A DNA stretch of 64,000 bases, from the NCBI RefSeq assembly GCF_000516985.1, contig NW_006917092.1:3612619-3676618 (forward strand). The letters run 5' to 3'. Positions 10,757 to 23,961 of the stretch are shown piece by piece. The position numbers and the translations under genes are program-made. Each line of letters opens with the position of its first letter. The stretch's first letter is position 1. The notes under the pieces were generated by a model that did no database searches, was not told the DNA's origin, and saw nothing but the letters and a program-made list of their open reading frames with translations. The DNA is from Pestalotiopsis fici W106-1 (Eukaryota > Ascomycota > Sordariomycetes > Amphisphaeriales > Sporocadaceae).

Positions 10757-12769
10757 ATGTCGTCTCAATGGGAAGAAATTGTCAAGCAAAAGCGCTTGGC
10801 ACAGCAGCAGGCACTAGAGTTATATACAGCAAAAAGCGTATGTCTTCTCCATATAGTCAACTTCTGGGGAGAAAAAGAAAAATAACGCGCTCAATAGGTT
10901 AAGACACAAGGTCATCTAAATGAAATATCTGAGATTGATCAATTACTGTCGCTTTACGCATCTGGTGAGGCCAATGTGGAAGCCGTCGTGAGATGCTACA
11001 TCGAGGCGTAAGCATCTTCCACACTCGCACAAGAGCGACATGCTGCTGACAACTTCATAGAGCTATCTCCGCTCATAAACAGGTAAACCCATTTCCACAT
11101 ACATCCACATAAAAATTTGATAAGATGCTAACCTGAAGAAAAAGACAAATTGGTCAGCGCCATAAACTTGTTTTCCTTTCGTCGAGTGTCACAACATTAA
11201 CACCCATGTAGTCTTACGGAGATAACATTTGACGATGCTGTCAAGGACGCGGTTGCGCTTGATAAAGCGCCAGATATGGTCGACACCACAAGATCGCCAC
11301 TCCACGGTGTCCCCATGACCCTCAAGGATCAATTCAACGTCGAGGGTTATGACAGCACGATTGGCTATGTCGGAAGAGCTCTCAAGCCAGCAAGCAGCGA
11401 TGCTATACTCGTCAAAATGCTACGATCTCTTGGTGCTGTAATCTTGGGAAAGACTAATCTGCCGCAGAGCATCATGGTTAGTTCATTCTCTATCATGATT
11501 CTCTTCATGCTAGTTCTAATCTTGGCTTCAAAAAGTGGTGCGAGACAGAAAATCCGCTCTGGGGTCTCACGACAAACCCGATGAGCTCTGCCTACACTCC
11601 AGGTGGCAGTACGGGCGGTGAGTCTGCGCTCTTGGCATTAAAGGGCAGCATGGTCGGCTGGGGTACCGTAAGTAGTAAAGAAAGACAAGATGGTGATGTA
11701 CCGCTATGACATTTCGAAGCTGATGTGGCAATCACTACGCAGGATATTGGTGGCAGCATCAGAATCCCGTCGCATATGATGGGACTGTACGGCCTGAAGC
11801 CGAGCAGCGCCCGTCTCCCTTACAACGGAGTTCCTGTGTCCACCGAAGGTCAGGAACATGTCCCTTCTTCGGTCGGGCCCATGGCGCGTAGCTTGTCGAG
11901 CATCAAGCATGTCATGCACAGTCTGATCAATGCAGAGCCGTGGACGTACGATGCACGTTGCGCCCCAATTCCGTGGCGCGACGAAGTGTACCAATCCTTC
12001 TTGTCCAAGCCTCTGACCATTGGCTTCTTGCTCGACGATGGCGTGGTACGACCTCATCCGCCCATCACTCGCGTGCTCAACTCGGCCGTCGAGGCTCTCA
12101 AAGCGGCAGGGCACGATGTCTTTGAGTGGGATGCAACCCTCCACCCCGAGTGTATTGCAGTCATGGACGCCTTTTATTCTGCCGACGGAGGTATGGACAT
12201 CCGGACAGACGTCAGTGTAGCGGGCGAACCTTTCATTCCCCACGTGGAACGATTGGTCAACCGTGGCGACGCCATCTCCGTCTATGAGTACTGGCAGTTG
12301 AACAGAAAGAAGTGGGCCTTGCAGCAAACATACCTCGAGAAATGGAAGACCTTGAAGAGTCCGAAAACGGGAAGAACAGCTGATATCATCATCATGCCGC
12401 CCATGCCGCATCCCAGTGTCCCGCACGGAGGAACCCGGTGGGTGGGGTATACCAAAGTTTGGAATGTAAGTTTTGGTTCATTATTTGTGATTGAGCGTTC
12501 ACGATATTGACTCGTGGGACTTCTAGGTACTGGACTACACAGCGCTCGTCATACCTGGAGGTAAGGTTCAGGTTCAGGACACAGAAGCAACGTGGGACTA
12601 CCAGCCGCGAAATGATGCAGATGAGTGGAACGCTGGCATTTGGAAAGAGAGAGCAGAAGAGATGGCGGAACTCAAGCTGCCCATTGGCCTACAGATTGTC
12701 GGCAGAAAGCTTGAAGAGGAGAAGGTGCTTGCTGTTGGAAAGGTATTGGATGACCTGCTCGTGCGCTAG
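10757..12769 (+). CDS. hxnN: Amidase-signature hydrolase (HxnN-like)
   Basis: Eight exons (10757-10837, 10898-11007, 11061-11082, 11145-11152, 11212-11476, 11536-11667, 11743-12465, 12527-12769) give 527 residues. The amidase signature is complete. The catalytic Lys is in GVPMTLKDQFN, the cis-Ser in GGSTGGESAL and the nucleophile Ser in GWGTDIGGSIRIPS. The 11668-11742 intron must be removed with its CGCAG acceptor to give GTDIGG; a plausible-looking upstream continuation is intronic. Exon 4 is only 8 bases and restores the conserved HKQTNCLTE segment. In the hxn pathway this enzyme removes the amide nitrogen from hydroxyglutaramate, releasing ammonium. The protein has no signal peptide and is probably cytosolic. 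Promoter shared with hxnV. Confidence 0.92.
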
Positions 12770-13178
12770 GATTCGGCACGATGCATCAAGAAGGACACTC
12801 TTAGAGAAAATATAGAATGGGTAGAAGATAGAGATAGACTTGCCTTGCAATGATTGAGAACTGCGATGCGGAGAATTTCTAGCTTCTATATAGAGCGAGT
12901 GAAAGTAGTTCCATCACCCTAGCGCTTGAATGCAGATACGCAATCCGTAAGTAAGGCAATGATAGCACTTTTAACGGGGGAAAAAAAAAAGCAGCACAAA
13001 TCTTGAATGTGAGTACTGGAGTTATTTAAGGGATCAATCGACTTCAAGTAGGTATGTAACGACAATGGCTTCGTCAGCAAACACTTATTTGCAGGTTTTG
13101 CCTACGCCCTGAGTCCCCAAGAATCGCCTTTGTCATTTAACTTTTGCTTCAGATTAATCAATTACTATTTGTTGGCCT
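12770..13178. other. Convergent 3' intergenic
   Basis: 409 bases between the convergent hxnN and hxnW genes, with a short poly-A tract near 12980. No gene seen. Confidence 0.6.
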
Positions 13179-13996
13179 CTACCACTTTGTTACGCCACCA
13201 TCTACCAAAAAGTCGGTTCCCGTGCAGTAGCTGCTGGCATCACTAGCCAAGAATACACATGCTCCCTTGATGTCGTCAGGCTCCGCTACCCTGCCATTCA
13301 TGATCTCGTCTTTCCAGCTCTCCAACAAATGCGGGAACGGCGCCGTCATCTCGGTGCGGACGTAGCCAGGGCTGATGCTATTGACGCGGATGCCGTACTT
13401 GTTGAGCTCGGCCGCAATGGGCGCAACCATGGCGCGGACGGAGCCCTTGGTGCCGCAGTAGGCCGACGACCGCTGGGACCGGATGGCCATGTGGCTCGCG
13501 ATACTGGCGACGAGGATGATGCTGCCGTGCTTGGTGCCGTTCTCAATCATGGCCTTGGCGCCGTGCTGCGCCGTGAAGTAGACGCCCTTGCTGTTGACGG
13601 CAAACAGGCGGTCGTACCCCTCGCTCGTGGTGTCGAGGAACTCGACGTTGCGGTTGACGCCCGCGCAGGCCACGACAATGTCGAGCTTGCCGCCAAAGTC
13701 GGCCTTGACGTCGGCAAAGCCCTTGGCCAGGCTCTCCGCCGACGTCACGTCGACAATGTAGGATTTTGTCTTGACGCCGTGGTCGGCGGCCAGTGTCTCG
13801 TATCCAGCGACGGGCTCAATCACGTCGAAGACGGCAATGTCAGCGCCAGCTTCAGCCAGTCCTTGGGCAAAGGCCAAGCCGCAACCACGGCCTCCGCCGG
13901 TGATGATAGCAACACGACCTTTGAGCGAGAACTGATGGTATCATATTTAGCTGTTGCATCATATTGGTCAAGAAAATGGATCCTTACTTTACTCAT
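13179..13996 (-). CDS. hxnW: Short-chain dehydrogenase/reductase (HxnW-like)
   Basis: Two exons (13996-13988, only 9 bases, and 13931-13179) give 253 residues. This is a classical SDR: the cofactor motif TGGGRGCG at residues 14-21, Asp39 after the second strand (AVFDV; favours NAD), an ACAGV version of the NAG motif, Ser146 and the catalytic YCGTK (Tyr161, Lys165). The C-terminal SPGYVRTEM and DGGV segments are normal. The coding sequence is markedly GC-rich at third positions. In the hxn pathway HxnW is the dehydrogenase step that gives the cyclic imide (from memory of the A. nidulans scheme). It is divergent from hxnM. The 9-base first exon is required because no in-frame ATG precedes the Rossmann motif otherwise. 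Confidence 0.9.
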
Positions 13997-14722
13997 TTTG
14001 CCTGTATATGTGAGTATTTGTTGGGACTTGGTATATATATCCCTTTCCGATATAATGATAGCTGGGTTGGCTCTGTCACTGTTACAATTGATATAGGCTT
14101 ATTACATGCGAACGACGGCAGAAGTGTCTTTTCCATATAACACTTTGCCTGGCCCCGCTGGCCCCCCCTCAAGCCAGCCTCCGTCAGGTGGACCATGATC
14201 AATCCACGGCAGACTGCATTCTTTGACTGTTCAACGCCAATACTGATCACCAATCGTGAAACCAAGACCAGGAACGAGAAAGTTGGGGAGTGGGATTAGT
14301 GCTTCTTCGGCATCTGCCGAAATGCCACTACACTTTGCTTATCTCCAGGGGTTTCGCTTGGGGAGTTGCATGGTGTTTGTGCCACAAAGGACCGAAGGTG
14401 GGGTAAACATGCACCTCCCCTCCGAACGGCGGGTGCCCGACGATCGGCTCTGGGGAGGGGATACGATTAGAATACCATGTGAGGATAGTGTGCAAGAGTG
14501 CTTTGTCAAAGGGCCTGGTAAGCGCGATAGTGACAGATCGATTGAATGTCATATTGGAGTTGCTACTGATTCGGGCTGTATCTAAATTCTGTGATCGAGA
14601 ACATACATTCCAGGATTTTGGCTACTGGACCAGCGAGCTCTTCTGCATTCACCGTACACTATTCAGGGCAGATTTTACAAACAAACAACAATAGCATTTT
14701 CAGACAAGTTTCAACCATCAAC
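13997..14722. promoter_or_regulatory. Divergent promoter hxnW / hxnM
   Basis: 726-base shared promoter. It has GGTGGGG at 14397-14403, the nearest match to the cluster motif here, and a GGGGAGTGGG stretch near 14285. A TGATAG GATA-type site lies near 14055. It lacks the exact AGTGGGG heptamer found in the other promoters. Confidence 0.45.
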
Positions 14723-16276
14723 ATGGGTAAGAAGAAGGTCCTTGTGTGGTAAGTCGCTATTGCGAAAATCCATGTTTGATCGTGGAGAATGATGCTCATC
14801 CGGCCACAGCTATGGAGTCGACATTGACGCCGTCGCGGGATGGTTGGGTTCGTATGGTGGCGAAGACAGCACATCTGATATCTCTCGAGGACTTTGGGCA
14901 GGCAGTGAAGGAACTCGCCGCCTGCTCAAGTTGTTTGCAAAGTACAACATCAAGGCCTCGTAAGTTTTGAGCATTCACACATGGCAACATGTTTTCACCG
15001 GGGGAACACCGTGAGAAGCTAACGAAACGCTCAGATGGTTCATTCCGGGGCACTCTCTAGAGACCTTCCCTGAAGAATGTGCCATGGTCAGAGATGCGGG
15101 TCACGAAATTGGGCTTCACGGCTACTCCCACGAGAACCCAGTGGACATGACGCTTGAGCAGCAGCGCGATGTGCTCGACAAGACATTTCGCATGCTGACT
15201 GATTTCTGCGGCAAGCCTCCACGAGGTTCCGTTGCACCCTGGTGGGAGACCAGCGCCGAGGGCATGGAATTGCTTCTGGATTATGTGAGCAAATTACACA
15301 ATGCTTTCTTCCTAACTCCTCTTGCTAACATGGCCAATAGGGCATCTGCTACGATCATTCCATGAGCCACGAAGACCACAAGGCATACTGGCTTCGTTCT
15401 GGAGATAGTTGGACCAAGATCGACTATTCTCAAAAGGCAGAGACGTGGATGAAGCCGCTAGTCAAAGGCAAAGAGACTGGCCTGGTTGAAATCCCAGTAG
15501 GTTGTTTCCAGTTGCAATCACCCCACGCATATAAAGTCCTTCCCAGCAATACAGCCAGGAAATCTGGACGAATATTACAGATTTGCTAACAAATTTACAG
15601 GGCAGCTGGTACATCGACGATCTGCCTCCCATGATGTTCATCAAGAAGTCTTCAAACTCCCACGGCTGGGTGAACCCAAGGTAAGTGAATCAGTTTTACT
15701 TTGCCCCATGTTGACTGAGGGGTGAAGTGCCCCCTAAGAATCCAGCACTAGCGCTACAGGCGCTGATAACCAAAAACCTCATCCCCAAGTGCGCTTTTGA
15801 CTAACATGATCAATTACAGGGACGTTGAGCAGATTTGGATGGTATAAAATGTCCCGCCAAAGAAACATTTTGAAAATGGCATTGACTCTTGAAAACAGGA
15901 TCACTTTGACTACTTTTATCGCGAGTACGATGAATTCATCTTGTGAGTGGCTAAACCAAGCATGCCAGATCACTCTTTCCAACTAATACACCCACCAGCC
16001 CAATGACCATTCATCCCGACGTGAGCGGACGCCCCCACGTCTTGTTGATGCACGAAAGGTGAGTGACCATGTCGTCAAGATTTTTCTAAGGACTGGATTA
16101 CTAAAATGCTCCAACTCAGAATCATCGAACACATCAACAAGCATGAAGGTGTAGAGTGGGTGACGATGGAGCAAATGTGTGATGATTTCCTGGCCAAGAA
16201 CCCAGTCCCAGAGGGCGCTAGGATGCCGGCTAGCAGAGAAGAGGTCCTGGCAATGCTGGAGAGGACTAAGAAATAA
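14723..16276 (+). CDS. hxnM: NodB-fold (polysaccharide-deacetylase-like) hydrolase, HxnM-like cyclic imidase
   Basis: Nine exons (14723-14748, 14810-14959, 15035-15284, 15341-15496, 15601-15680, 15820-15841, 15899-15942, 15999-16058, 16120-16276) give 314 residues. The NodB motif set is present: Asp in GVDID (residues 11-15), FIPGHSLE, the metal ligands His87 and His91 in HGYSH, and APWWE. It has no signal peptide or chitin-binding domain, which speaks against a wall deacetylase. It resembles the intracellular PuuE/imidase-like branch. In A. nidulans HxnM is a cyclic imidase of this fold that opens the hydroxylated piperidine-dione ring; the assignment here rests on family plus context. Confidence 0.88.
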
Positions 16277-16623
16277 TCGATATAATGCCAATAATGAAAG
16301 AGATTGATTTTCATGCTCTTGTTTGCTTATGTCTTCTTTTCCATTGCAATATTCAAGTGATGGAGTGCTAAAATGTCTCTTCTGATATTGGCCGTCCTGG
16401 CGTGTCACTGAGTGGGGGCGGTTTCGAGCACTGGGAATTGCTGCCAGCCGTTCACTGCTATGTTCGAAGGCAGAAACTCAAACCACAGAGCTATACATTT
16501 GATTATTCTATCCATTCCAGCCAGTTTTAAGATCAATAAATTAACGCTTACTTCATTATTTAGGCACAATCATAATTCATTTGCATTGATCGCTAAATAT
16601 CACTACCATATTCTAAAAACCAA
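16277..16623. other. Convergent 3' intergenic
   Basis: Spacer between the convergent hxnM and hxnR genes. An AGTGGGG site sits at 16411-16417 although no promoter is expected here. Confidence 0.5.
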
Positions 16624-19545
16624 TCATGAAGCCTCATATTGTCCAATAAGCCGCATGGGAATCAGCGCTTTCAACACCAAGACGCCCGCATGCACAATTC
16701 CCCATCTTGTCTTGCTCAGAGCCTCGGCCATGATCCAGGTCAAGCCTCCCGTGCTACGCCTCGATTGGGTCTGACCAAGATCCCATGGCTTAGCCGTACG
16801 CATGCTCGCCAGTAGTTCTTCCATGTCCTTCTTGGCGTCCCAGACCATTTCGCTGCTCTCGTCCTCGGGTCTACCCCACCTGCTAGGACGCGCGTGGTTG
16901 TACGCCCACAGGGTCAAAGTCGCGAGGTACAGGCACCACGGCAGGTGAAAGAGGCCCATTGAGTCAAAATCATCGAGGTTGGTCGACGCATCCGAGAGCA
17001 TGTTTGCGGCATGTATCGCTGCCGCCGCCGCCGCGTTTGTAGATGACGAGCTCGGGTCTCGGGGCGAGGTAGCGGCGGATGGTTGCTCTCCGCTGTGTGC
17101 ACCCGCAGCCCACTGCTTGACTACTTTTTCCGACCGAATGTAGTCAAATCGGTTGACTGGCCTGCCCAAAATGTGACGCGAGCCCGCGTATATTTGGACG
17201 TCGAGAAAGGATGACTTGAGCAGAATTTGGGCGGCGTGGTAGACCGAATTGTACGCCGTGGTAAAAGTGGCAAACTCCCGACGCATTGCCATGGCATCCT
17301 CACTAGATGCTTGGTTTTGTTGACGCAGCTTGATTTCAAAATCGGCCGTGTAAGCATCAAAGTCAACTTTCCAGCCATCGTAGGCTACTTCGAGCTTATT
17401 TCGCCAGCTGACGCCGCCGACAAAGCTGACGACACCAAGGGCTGTCTGGTCACGTCTTTCCAGGTCCCAAGAAATGGACATCAAGCCGTGGAGTACCAAG
17501 ACACGAGAGAAAGCATTCAGGTTCATTGGGCGCTGAATGCCAGGGTTGCATAGATAGCGCTTGAGCGCATTCAGGTACGTAATTTCTGGCTGGGAATCCG
17601 CCATTTGAACGGTCTTCCAAGCCGTCTCGTCCTTGGCCTCCCACGCGGCCTGACTGCAAGGCATGGTGAGGCGCAATTCAAATGCAGACATGCACAAACT
17701 CTGGCAGAATAGAACGGCATGCTGAGTGTCCCACATGAAACAAAGGAGGGCCAAGCGCTTCTTCTCCTCGGCCTCTACCCATTTCTTCCAGTGAGCCTGG
17801 AGATCTTTGCCTTCTGTCGGCATCTGCCTGAAGGGCGCCGTCTGAGCTGTCTGGCAATCGGAACGCCGTATGAGATTGATCAACAAGCCGTGGAACAAGT
17901 GGCTCATCTCATGTTGCGTCTTTCCCGCTCTGGATTTACCCATACATTCAACCAACAAGATGGTCTTCAGAACCCAGAGCTCAGGCTTGGCCGTGAAGCC
18001 GGCATGGCTGAATATTTGGGGTCGGATTGGGTCGTGGATACAGACGGCGAGCTGATGAGCCTCTCGATTCGAATAGGTGGCGCCGAGGAGTATCATGTTT
18101 AGCAACAATAGGGGCTCGGTCTGATTGGCGTCAAAGGTCGCACGATGTATAAGTGGGTATGTAGCATTAAACTGGGTGAAATAGAGGTCTAGATATTCTT
18201 GAAGTGCGCCGAGACTTAAGCCTGGGTGGTCCCAAGCGTTAAAGTTGCCGCCCGGGACGGCGGGTTGGGCAATGTCCACAATCTCCAAGATGCGGTCTCG
18301 CACATCATCTTGTATGATGGGCAGCTTGGAGGATTGATCGAGAGTCGACAGTGGACGTTCCAAGACAGCACTCTCGGAGGGTGTAAAGAAATCTTGCGAT
18401 GATGTGGCTGGTTTCATTCGTGGGAGGGGGCTGTTAGAGATATTGTCATGACTATCTGTCATGACCTTGTCGCCACCCTGGATCGAGACGGAAGCATTGC
18501 TAGAAGGTGTCGGAATATAGGATGCTTCCTGACTATCGCAGGTATCCACCATGGTGGATGATAGGGAGAGCCCTTCGTGGTACGGCTGATGGAGACCGAC
18601 GTCCACGGAAGGAAATGGTTGATGAGAAGTATGGGAAGAAAATGCAGGGTCCACGTCCATGAGTGGTCCAAACAAAAAGTTATAATTTGCAGCAGTCGTA
18701 TATGGCATGTTAAAGCTCGAGGCTGTATCGGGCTGGAAGATGTCGTCAAACGGCAGTCCGTACTGCTGAGACGACGAGATGCCCGGTGGGATAAGGCCCG
18801 GATCTATGAATAAAGCCTCTTGAACATTCGGGCCGGAGCCGACACCAGAGACAGACGCCCAAAGGAAATTGGAATCATCGTGTTGCTCAACATGAAAGTC
18901 CTGGTAATGGCTCGTGTCCGCGTTCCCCGTGGAAGCGGGTGGTGAGATTGGAAGTTCTGTGTTTTGCTCCTGGTTCAGAGACACGCCGTCTTGATGGCCC
19001 TGGTGGGCAGACTGGTTCTCGGAAGGCTGTTGATCTAAGGCCGCCGGTTTTTTGGCGACGACGGTGCCGTCCGGAGCTTTCCAAGATCGCTTCCGGGTGT
19101 TTAAGATGCCGTTGCCTTCTCCGCCAGCCTCTTCGTCTTTCTGTCGATGGCGGTTGAGGTGTCTTTCTATCATTTACGATTAGACTCAACTGCATGTGTG
19201 GTAGGTACATATGCAATAGACGTACCCAGTAGATCTGGCCGTTTAAAGTGTGCACTGCAGCGAGGACAAGTAGCGTCACCAACGCCGTGATTATATCTAA
19301 AATAACCAAATCAGCAAAAATACACTTTATTCCTGCCTTAGTCTCACGATACCCCCCAAAACTCCTTGCGCGTCTCCCTCTTATGTTGACAGACAATAGC
19401 AAAACTTTGAGACGACTTACTCGTGACGCCTCTGATGCTCAAGCCTGGTGAACCGCTTGCCGCATCCAACGTGACTGCATAGGAAGCTCTTTGTTGGCCT
19501 GTCGCTCACATCCGCGTTGGCGGCTCTCCTCTGACGTCTCTCCAT
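16624..19545 (-). CDS. hxnR: Two-finger C2H2 / Fungal_trans transcription factor (HxnR-like)
   Basis: Three exons (19545-19421, 19296-19226, 19166-16624) give 912 residues. Finger 1 is Cys23-x4-Cys28-x12-His41-x3-His45 and spans the first intron. Finger 2 is Cys52-x2-Cys55-x12-His68-x3-His72 and spans the second. A basic patch (NTRKRSWK) follows, then a long low-complexity Gln/Ser/Pro-rich region. The fungal-specific factor domain follows, starting near LDLYFTQFNATYPLIHRATF. The helix residues at -1, 3 and 6 are Arg34, His37, Arg40 in finger 1 and Arg61, Leu64, Arg67 in finger 2, an Adr1-like pair. This predicts contact with 5'-GNGGGG-3'. In A. nidulans HxnR is the pathway-specific activator of the cluster. 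Nuclear. Divergent from hxnX. Confidence 0.9.
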
Positions 19546-20476
19546 GTCGACAATGGGTCAGTGCTGAAATGAGACTTGATTGTTACCGATTCGCGAAACC
19601 TCCACTGTTGGCTCAAAGCATGAACGCGCATCAAAGACACAGAGGTGGGATAGAGAGGCTTTCTCATTTACCACATACTCAAAGCCAAGGACTGAAAGCA
19701 GCGCTATCGTCAGGGACGGCGCCAGCGTCAAGATCGTTGCTTCTCAAACTCCCCCTGTACTCCGACGATAAGGTAGCACGAGCGTCCTGGAGATTCTGAC
19801 TCGGAAGCCATCATCCCCCTCCGCTGATAAGCGTAAATGCCAAGAGTGGGGGTATAGTTCCAGCTGCATTTGGTCGAATGTATGTAGTAGGCATTGCAGT
19901 TCACTGACCTAGGTTAGTGCTGTCGGCGGTCCTGCTAGCGGACGTAGTGGAACGTGGAATCTATCGCAATCTACACTCTACCCCGGTCAGCTTGCATCAG
20001 TGGAAACCTTATCCTACACTGCCTGAGCAGATAGGCGTCACCATTTACCATTTGCTGACCTCTGCTGCAGCGATTACGACCCTCATTACGGAACACAACT
20101 GGTCAATGGTCTGTGTCCCCAAGCCGGTCGAGACTTTGGGAAGAAATGTCTTGTGCTTTTGAGGTGGCCTATCACCATCGCGCCATATTGATCATACCTG
20201 CTCCCGACACTGACGACCTTTGGTGCGCAACCCCACTATCGACACGCTGGAAACGCTGCTGTTAATATACTGCTTGTGGTGGTATTGTGACGCACTTATA
20301 CTGCCCAGTACAGCAACATATACCAAAATAATAAGGGAAATGCCCATTGTTTTGTGACATTAATTGACTTCAACTTTGAAACCCTTCATTGTTGTCTATT
20401 CTTGATCATTTTCATTTTTCATATCGAGCCCATTTACCAATCTAGATCGCTCGGAAATTGCGATATATTCACAATA
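19546..20476. promoter_or_regulatory. Divergent promoter hxnR / hxnX
   Basis: 931 bases. Cluster-type sites are AGTGGGGG at 19845-19852 and CCCCACT at 20231-20237. A TGATAAG GATA site is at 19825-19831, 13 bases before the first. Regulator and target share the region, so autoregulation is possible. Small open frames here have no support. Confidence 0.5.
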
Positions 20477-22018
20477 ATGTCTGATTGGAACATTCCCGTG
20501 AGGGAGAAACTCCAAAGAGACCCTTCTAGCAAACTTCATGTGAGCAGCTTGATTATTCGCCCACATTGTGTCATCCCAAGCTCATACATCGCACACAGTG
20601 TATAGTCGTAGGCGCAGGTCTTGGCGGCCTAGGGGCTGCAATCAGTATACTGCTCGCTGGCCACGAAGTTACAGTGCTAGAGGCGGCAACAGAGATTGGC
20701 GAAGTCGGTGCTGGTATTCAGGTCCTTCCAAACTCTGCCCGCGTTTTATTCTCGTGGGGTCTGAAGGACTCACTGGAGCAATACGCAACAAAGCCGCAGA
20801 AATGTAATTTCATCGGCTGGAAGGGAAATCATCTGTCCAGTATGGATTACCATGCATATGCACAGGCGAGCGGTGCTCCTTTCTGGGACTTTCACCGTGC
20901 CAATTTGCACAAGTGTCTCCTCGACCGTGCCGTGGAGCTCGGTGCATCGATCCTCACCAAAGCATCCGTTTCGGATCTCGTGATTGCTGAGGACCAACTC
21001 AGCGCCACGGTCGTGCTCAAGGATGGCCGCCACATGGAAGCCGACTTGGTAGTGGGCTGCGATGGCATCAACTCGACCCTGCGCGAGATGCTCCTGGGCC
21101 ACGCAGATCCCCCCGTGCTCACTGGCGACCTCGCATACCGCCTGCTCCTGGACACGGATGCCATGCGCGAGGATCCGGAGCTGAGGTCTTTTGTTGAGAC
21201 GCCCACTGTAAACTATTGGCTGGGCCCCGATGCCCACGCCGTGAACTACGTCTTGAAAGGAGGCAAGCAGTTCAACATGGTGTTATTAGTCCCTGATGAC
21301 ATTCCGCGCGATTCTCCTTCAAACACCGTCGCCGGCAATGTGGAGGAGATGCAGGCATACTTCAAGGATTGGGACCCTCGGATAAGCAAGCTGACTGCTC
21401 TGTGCAAAGAGGTGCAAAAGTGGCGGCTATGCAGTAAGTGCATTTTTCCTACTTGTTTCAAAATGACCAGCCAACAATGCTAATCGCCAATTTACAGTAC
21501 GCCCCGGTCTTGACCCCACGTGGAGCCATAGTTCCGGCGCATTCACGTTACTCGGTGATGCCGTTCACGCCACGCTTCCGTACCTGGCCAGCGGTGCCGG
21601 CATGGCCCTTGAAGACGGCGGCGTACTCGGCCAATGCCTGGCCCGCATCACCGACAAGAGCGCCGCCTCGAAACGCGCCGCGCTCGAGGTGTATGAGGCA
21701 TGCCGACGGGAACGGACAGAAAAGGTCGTCCAGCGAGGTTCGTACAACCAGTGGATATACCACCTGCACGACAGTCCGGAGCAGGAGGAGCGGGATCAAA
21801 AGCTCAAGGACTTTGAGAAGAGGGACCAAGAGTGGATGAGCGAGCCCGGGTTTACTGTGCCCGAGTCGCCAGAGACGGGCGACGATCCGTTTCCCTGGCG
21901 TTACCATGGTGTAGCGAGATGGCTATTGACATATGATTTGGACAAGGACGTTGAGAATGGCTGGAAAAATTGGCAGCGCAAGCAAGTTGATCCAGTAGGG
22001 GAGCGTGCACAGTTGTAG
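20477..22018 (+). CDS. hxnX: FAD-dependent monooxygenase, salicylate-hydroxylase-like (HxnX-like)
   Basis: Three exons (20477-20539, 20599-21433, 21498-22018) give 472 residues. The first exon codes for 21 residues and joins directly into the FAD motif VVGAGLGGLG (GxGxxG around residues 26-31). Then come the Glu-containing strand VTVLEAA, the GAGIQVLPNSARVL segment, the DG motif in LVVGCDGINSTLRE, and in the last exon the GD motif in LLGDAVHATLPYLASGAGMALED, typical of salicylate/6-hydroxynicotinate hydroxylases. The reaction expected from the family is NAD(P)H- and O2-dependent oxidative decarboxylation or hydroxylation of an aromatic acid. In the hxn pathway HxnX turns 6-hydroxynicotinate into 2,5-dihydroxypyridine. 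Confidence 0.9.
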
Positions 22019-22554
22019 TATTTGTCATCACGAGAAGTAATATACTGCACTCAGGTTCGCCACAATCATGTAAAACTACTACAATAAAAGTCATGTGCGT
22101 ATCATTACGATGATCCGCACCGTGTCACATCATTGTCACATTCAGGGAACTGGATTGTTCAGCTAAGAATGGCCCAATGACCCGATTCGTGTGCTTTATC
22201 TCACAATCAAGTACACTTGGTAGATTGGCAGATGACTACTTCAAAGAATACACATTAGCTTCTGACCGAGACTATAGTATGTGATTATTTTGCTCAACTC
22301 TTGTTTTTTCCCAACATATTCCATAACTTCAATCGTACTTGTCAGTTTTAAAAAGGAGTTTCTCACAATAAATTACAGGTTTTATCAGGAGTGTCTAGAT
22401 GGAGTCTTGAAGACAGAGCCCTTGAGACTTGATAATTCTTACTTTTTATTCTATCTTCTCTTTCTATGAGATAAGCTCATGCCTGAGGTTGCTCTAAAAG
22501 CATACTATTCAGGTAGCACCTCTAGTACTTGATTTATTTCAATGTCATAAACCC
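22019..22554. other. Convergent 3' intergenic
   Basis: 536 AT-rich bases between the convergent hxnX and hxnT genes. No gene or RNA recognised. Confidence 0.6.

Positions 22555-23961
<1,407 letters not shown>

Noticed and set aside
11725..11742. Reading the hxnN exon from upstream of 11743
   Set aside because: It would insert extra residues (DVAITTQ) before the conserved DIGGS; the CGCAG acceptor at 11742 restores the amidase signature.
11704..12426. 240-codon minus-strand frame antisense to hxnN
   Set aside because: Shadow of the amidase coding exon with no family feature.
13329..14096. 255-codon plus-strand frame antisense to hxnW
   Set aside because: It is the shadow of a GC-rich third-position gene; composition is Ala/Arg/Val/Asp-biased and no motif is seen.
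14723..16276. Chitin or wall polysaccharide deacetylase role for the NodB-fold gene
   Set aside because: No signal peptide or carbohydrate-binding domain, and its neighbours point to the intracellular imidase role.
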